Shown: positions 16,840 to 18,129 of the stretch, one piece after another
Position numbering within the stretch: the first letter of the stretch is position 1
How the letters are laid out: every line of letters begins with the position of its first letter
NCBI GenBank assembly: GCA_002118135.1
Contig: BDIU01000618.1
Span: 1 to 18,129 of the forward strand
Reading direction: 5' to 3'
DNA from: Trebouxia sp. TZW2008
Taxonomy: Eukaryota; Chlorophyta; Trebouxiophyceae; Trebouxiales; Trebouxiaceae
DNA length: 18,129 nt
The notes under the pieces: model-generated
Told to the model about the DNA's origin: nothing
Database searches by the model: none
The model's input: the letters and a program-made list of their open reading frames with translations, nothing else
Program-made: the position numbers and the translations under genes

Positions 16840-18025
16840 TTTCAAGTCTGTTCTGCTAAGCACTGTATGCTCACTTGCTGCTGAAAATCACTGGGAAAAG
16901 TGCTACCAACAATGGCCTGCACGCCCGGGAGCTGTATTGCCGACCAGTCCAGACCATACCTTTGCAGCATGCATATGCTAGGTCTCAGCCTATGCAACTC
17001 AACACAACCATGACGCTCCTCACCACGGCACAAGTTTGACAGTGTGCAATTGCTAGATTGAGCAGAGAGCATGCACATCTGACTTGACTGCTTCAACAAC
17101 ATGCAAACCAGGTACATAAAAGACCTGACAGTGTTTCAGCCATTGAGATCTGCCTTCCGAATGAGCATGCGGTTTAGCAGATGAATAGCTTGTAGGATAA
17201 CCCTGGCGTGGGGCGCCTCACAATCTGTCCATGCAACTGGAATTGCAATGTGCCTTGCTGTAACGCTACGAGCTAGCGTGAGGCAAATACAGTACATATT
17301 GCAGGACTCCAACCGGGCTGACATCTCTAGGTCAAGCTTTTTGCTCACCAGTTTGTGAAACTGTAAAAGGTCGTCCTCCTCTCTCAGAGTTAGTCTGTAG
17401 TTTGATTCCTGGTCGGTCCGAGTTGTTACACTCGCCCTAACGCATAGTTGGTCATTGAAGTCAGCTCCAAACCCTGCCAGGACGCCACCTGCTGGCATTA
17501 CAGAGAGAGGCGACTTTGGCAAGTAGGATCTGCCCATCACACCTTCCGCCCTTGCCCACCTTTACAACAGCGTGTGTGATGTCATGTTACTTGTTTTTAT
17601 GTTGTCACAATATTTCCCTTGATGAGACAATGATGTGCTATGACGATTGTATACTTCAAGCACAAAATTGGTGACAATCCCAATGTGGTCTGATGCTAAT
17701 TACAAAATTCCCCAAGAGACAAGACAATAAGGTCTCTTGGACAATTATGTATATCAAGCACTTTTGTTGGTGACAATCTCAATGTGGTACACTGTCACAA
17801 AAGTCCCTTGATGAGACAGTTCTGTTCCTTCAAAATTTGTGTACTTCAAGGTGAAGTTTTGTAAGATTGTATGTGCTGGCTGCATGCCTGCTCTACATGC
17901 ACAACGATCAAGTCACCACAATGCATGTACAAGCGCACATACCTGCCCCAGACTTGCAAAACACCCATGCTGCAAGCTGCAGCTGCTAGAGTGACTGTCC
18001 CACTTCATCGCATCGGGTCGGTGAC
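16840..18025 (-). pseudogene. Family X, copy 2: truncated, degraded
   Basis: Exons matching copy 1: 18025-17943 (83 bases, same length as in copy 1), 17550-17136 and about 16980-16878. Shared splice sites are GGGGCAG|GTATGT, GGGCAAG|G and a GTGAGC donor. The second of these contains VMGRSYLPKSPLSVMPAGGV and YRLTLREEDDLLQFHKLVSK then LDLEMSARLESC, a region missing from copy 1. The third contains YGLDWSAIQLPGVQAIVGS. Damage: TGA where copy 1 has TGT in the first exon, TGA at 17138-17136 where copy 1 reads on, an 11-base deletion at the start of the 16.9-kb exon, and no counterpart of the long coiled-coil last exon. Same orientation as copy 1, about 8.9 kb away. Function unknown. Confidence 0.6.
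17601..17855. repeat. Minisatellite of about 92-98 bp units in family X intron
   Basis: Copies of TTGGTGACAATCCCAATGTGG and TGTAxxTCAAG recur. TCAAG anchors are at 17656, 17754 and 17846, and CCCTTGATGAGACA occurs at the two ends. Copy 1 holds a shorter related stretch at about 8770-8935 (AACGAGACATGTTG, CTTCAAGCAACAACTATGTG). The array lies within the phase-2 intron of the family. Confidence 0.65.
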
Positions 18026-18129
18026 CTGCAGTCATCCCAATAACATTCGTTTCACAGTATTGCCACGTAGGGCTACAAGTGTGCTTGTTGGCAACTGACA
18101 TTCTGGTGACTTCAAGCAAACAGCACAAA

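Noticed and set aside
1..18129. CRISPR arrays, rRNA or tRNA genes
   Set aside because: No regularly spaced identical repeats, rRNA core motifs or tRNA cloverleaf signatures were recognised by eye; a dedicated scan was not possible.

Overview
The window looks like nuclear DNA of a eukaryote, most likely a green alga (Chlorophyta; this lineage is an inference). Coding blocks are interrupted by GT..AG introns of about 125 to 740 bp, there is no operon structure, and the central gene has an NB-ARC plus TPR-like layout of the kind found in algal STAND ATPases. TGC/GCA-rich exons alternate with AT-richer spacers.

Left part (1-4982, minus strand). An unrecognised partial protein occupies 1-1594 and is broken by a frame change at G homopolymers. 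Upstream of it lies coding-like but broken sequence (about 1750-2684). Then comes the clearest foreign signal: 2770-4474 is the frame-shifted remnant of a D5-type primase-helicase of the kind found in large DNA viruses of algae and protists. Only the N-terminal primase half is recognisable. An 82-codon ORF (4734-4982) sits just upstream of it, and 17 bases after its stop codon is a perfect 16-bp inverted repeat with a 2-base loop.

Middle-left (4983-7070). This is mostly spacer, with an imperfect tandem repeat, a cluster of TCCATCA/TGATGGA motifs, and two short basic ORFs arranged head to head (6158-6439 minus, 6577-6837 plus). They may belong to the same virus-like insertion.

Right part (7071-18129). 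A multi-exon gene of unknown function (family X, copy 1, 7071-9483, minus) stands head to head with a ten-exon NB-ARC/TPR-like gene (9760-16037, plus). Every intron I could place in the NB-ARC gene is phase 0. The first intron cuts the Walker A motif, and the third intron holds three decayed copies of the beginning of exon 4. Exon 8 carries a frameshift next to an 11-base near-duplication, so this copy may be a pseudogene or contain an assembly error. A second, more degraded copy of family X (16840-18025, minus) follows. The two copies share exon boundaries, which validates the splice sites, and both are damaged.

Overall the window reads as an accessory region of an algal chromosome: a NACHT/NB-ARC-class receptor gene flanked by copies of an uncharacterised gene family, next to a decayed giant-virus-like insertion. 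No function can be assigned to family X or to the leftmost gene from sequence alone.
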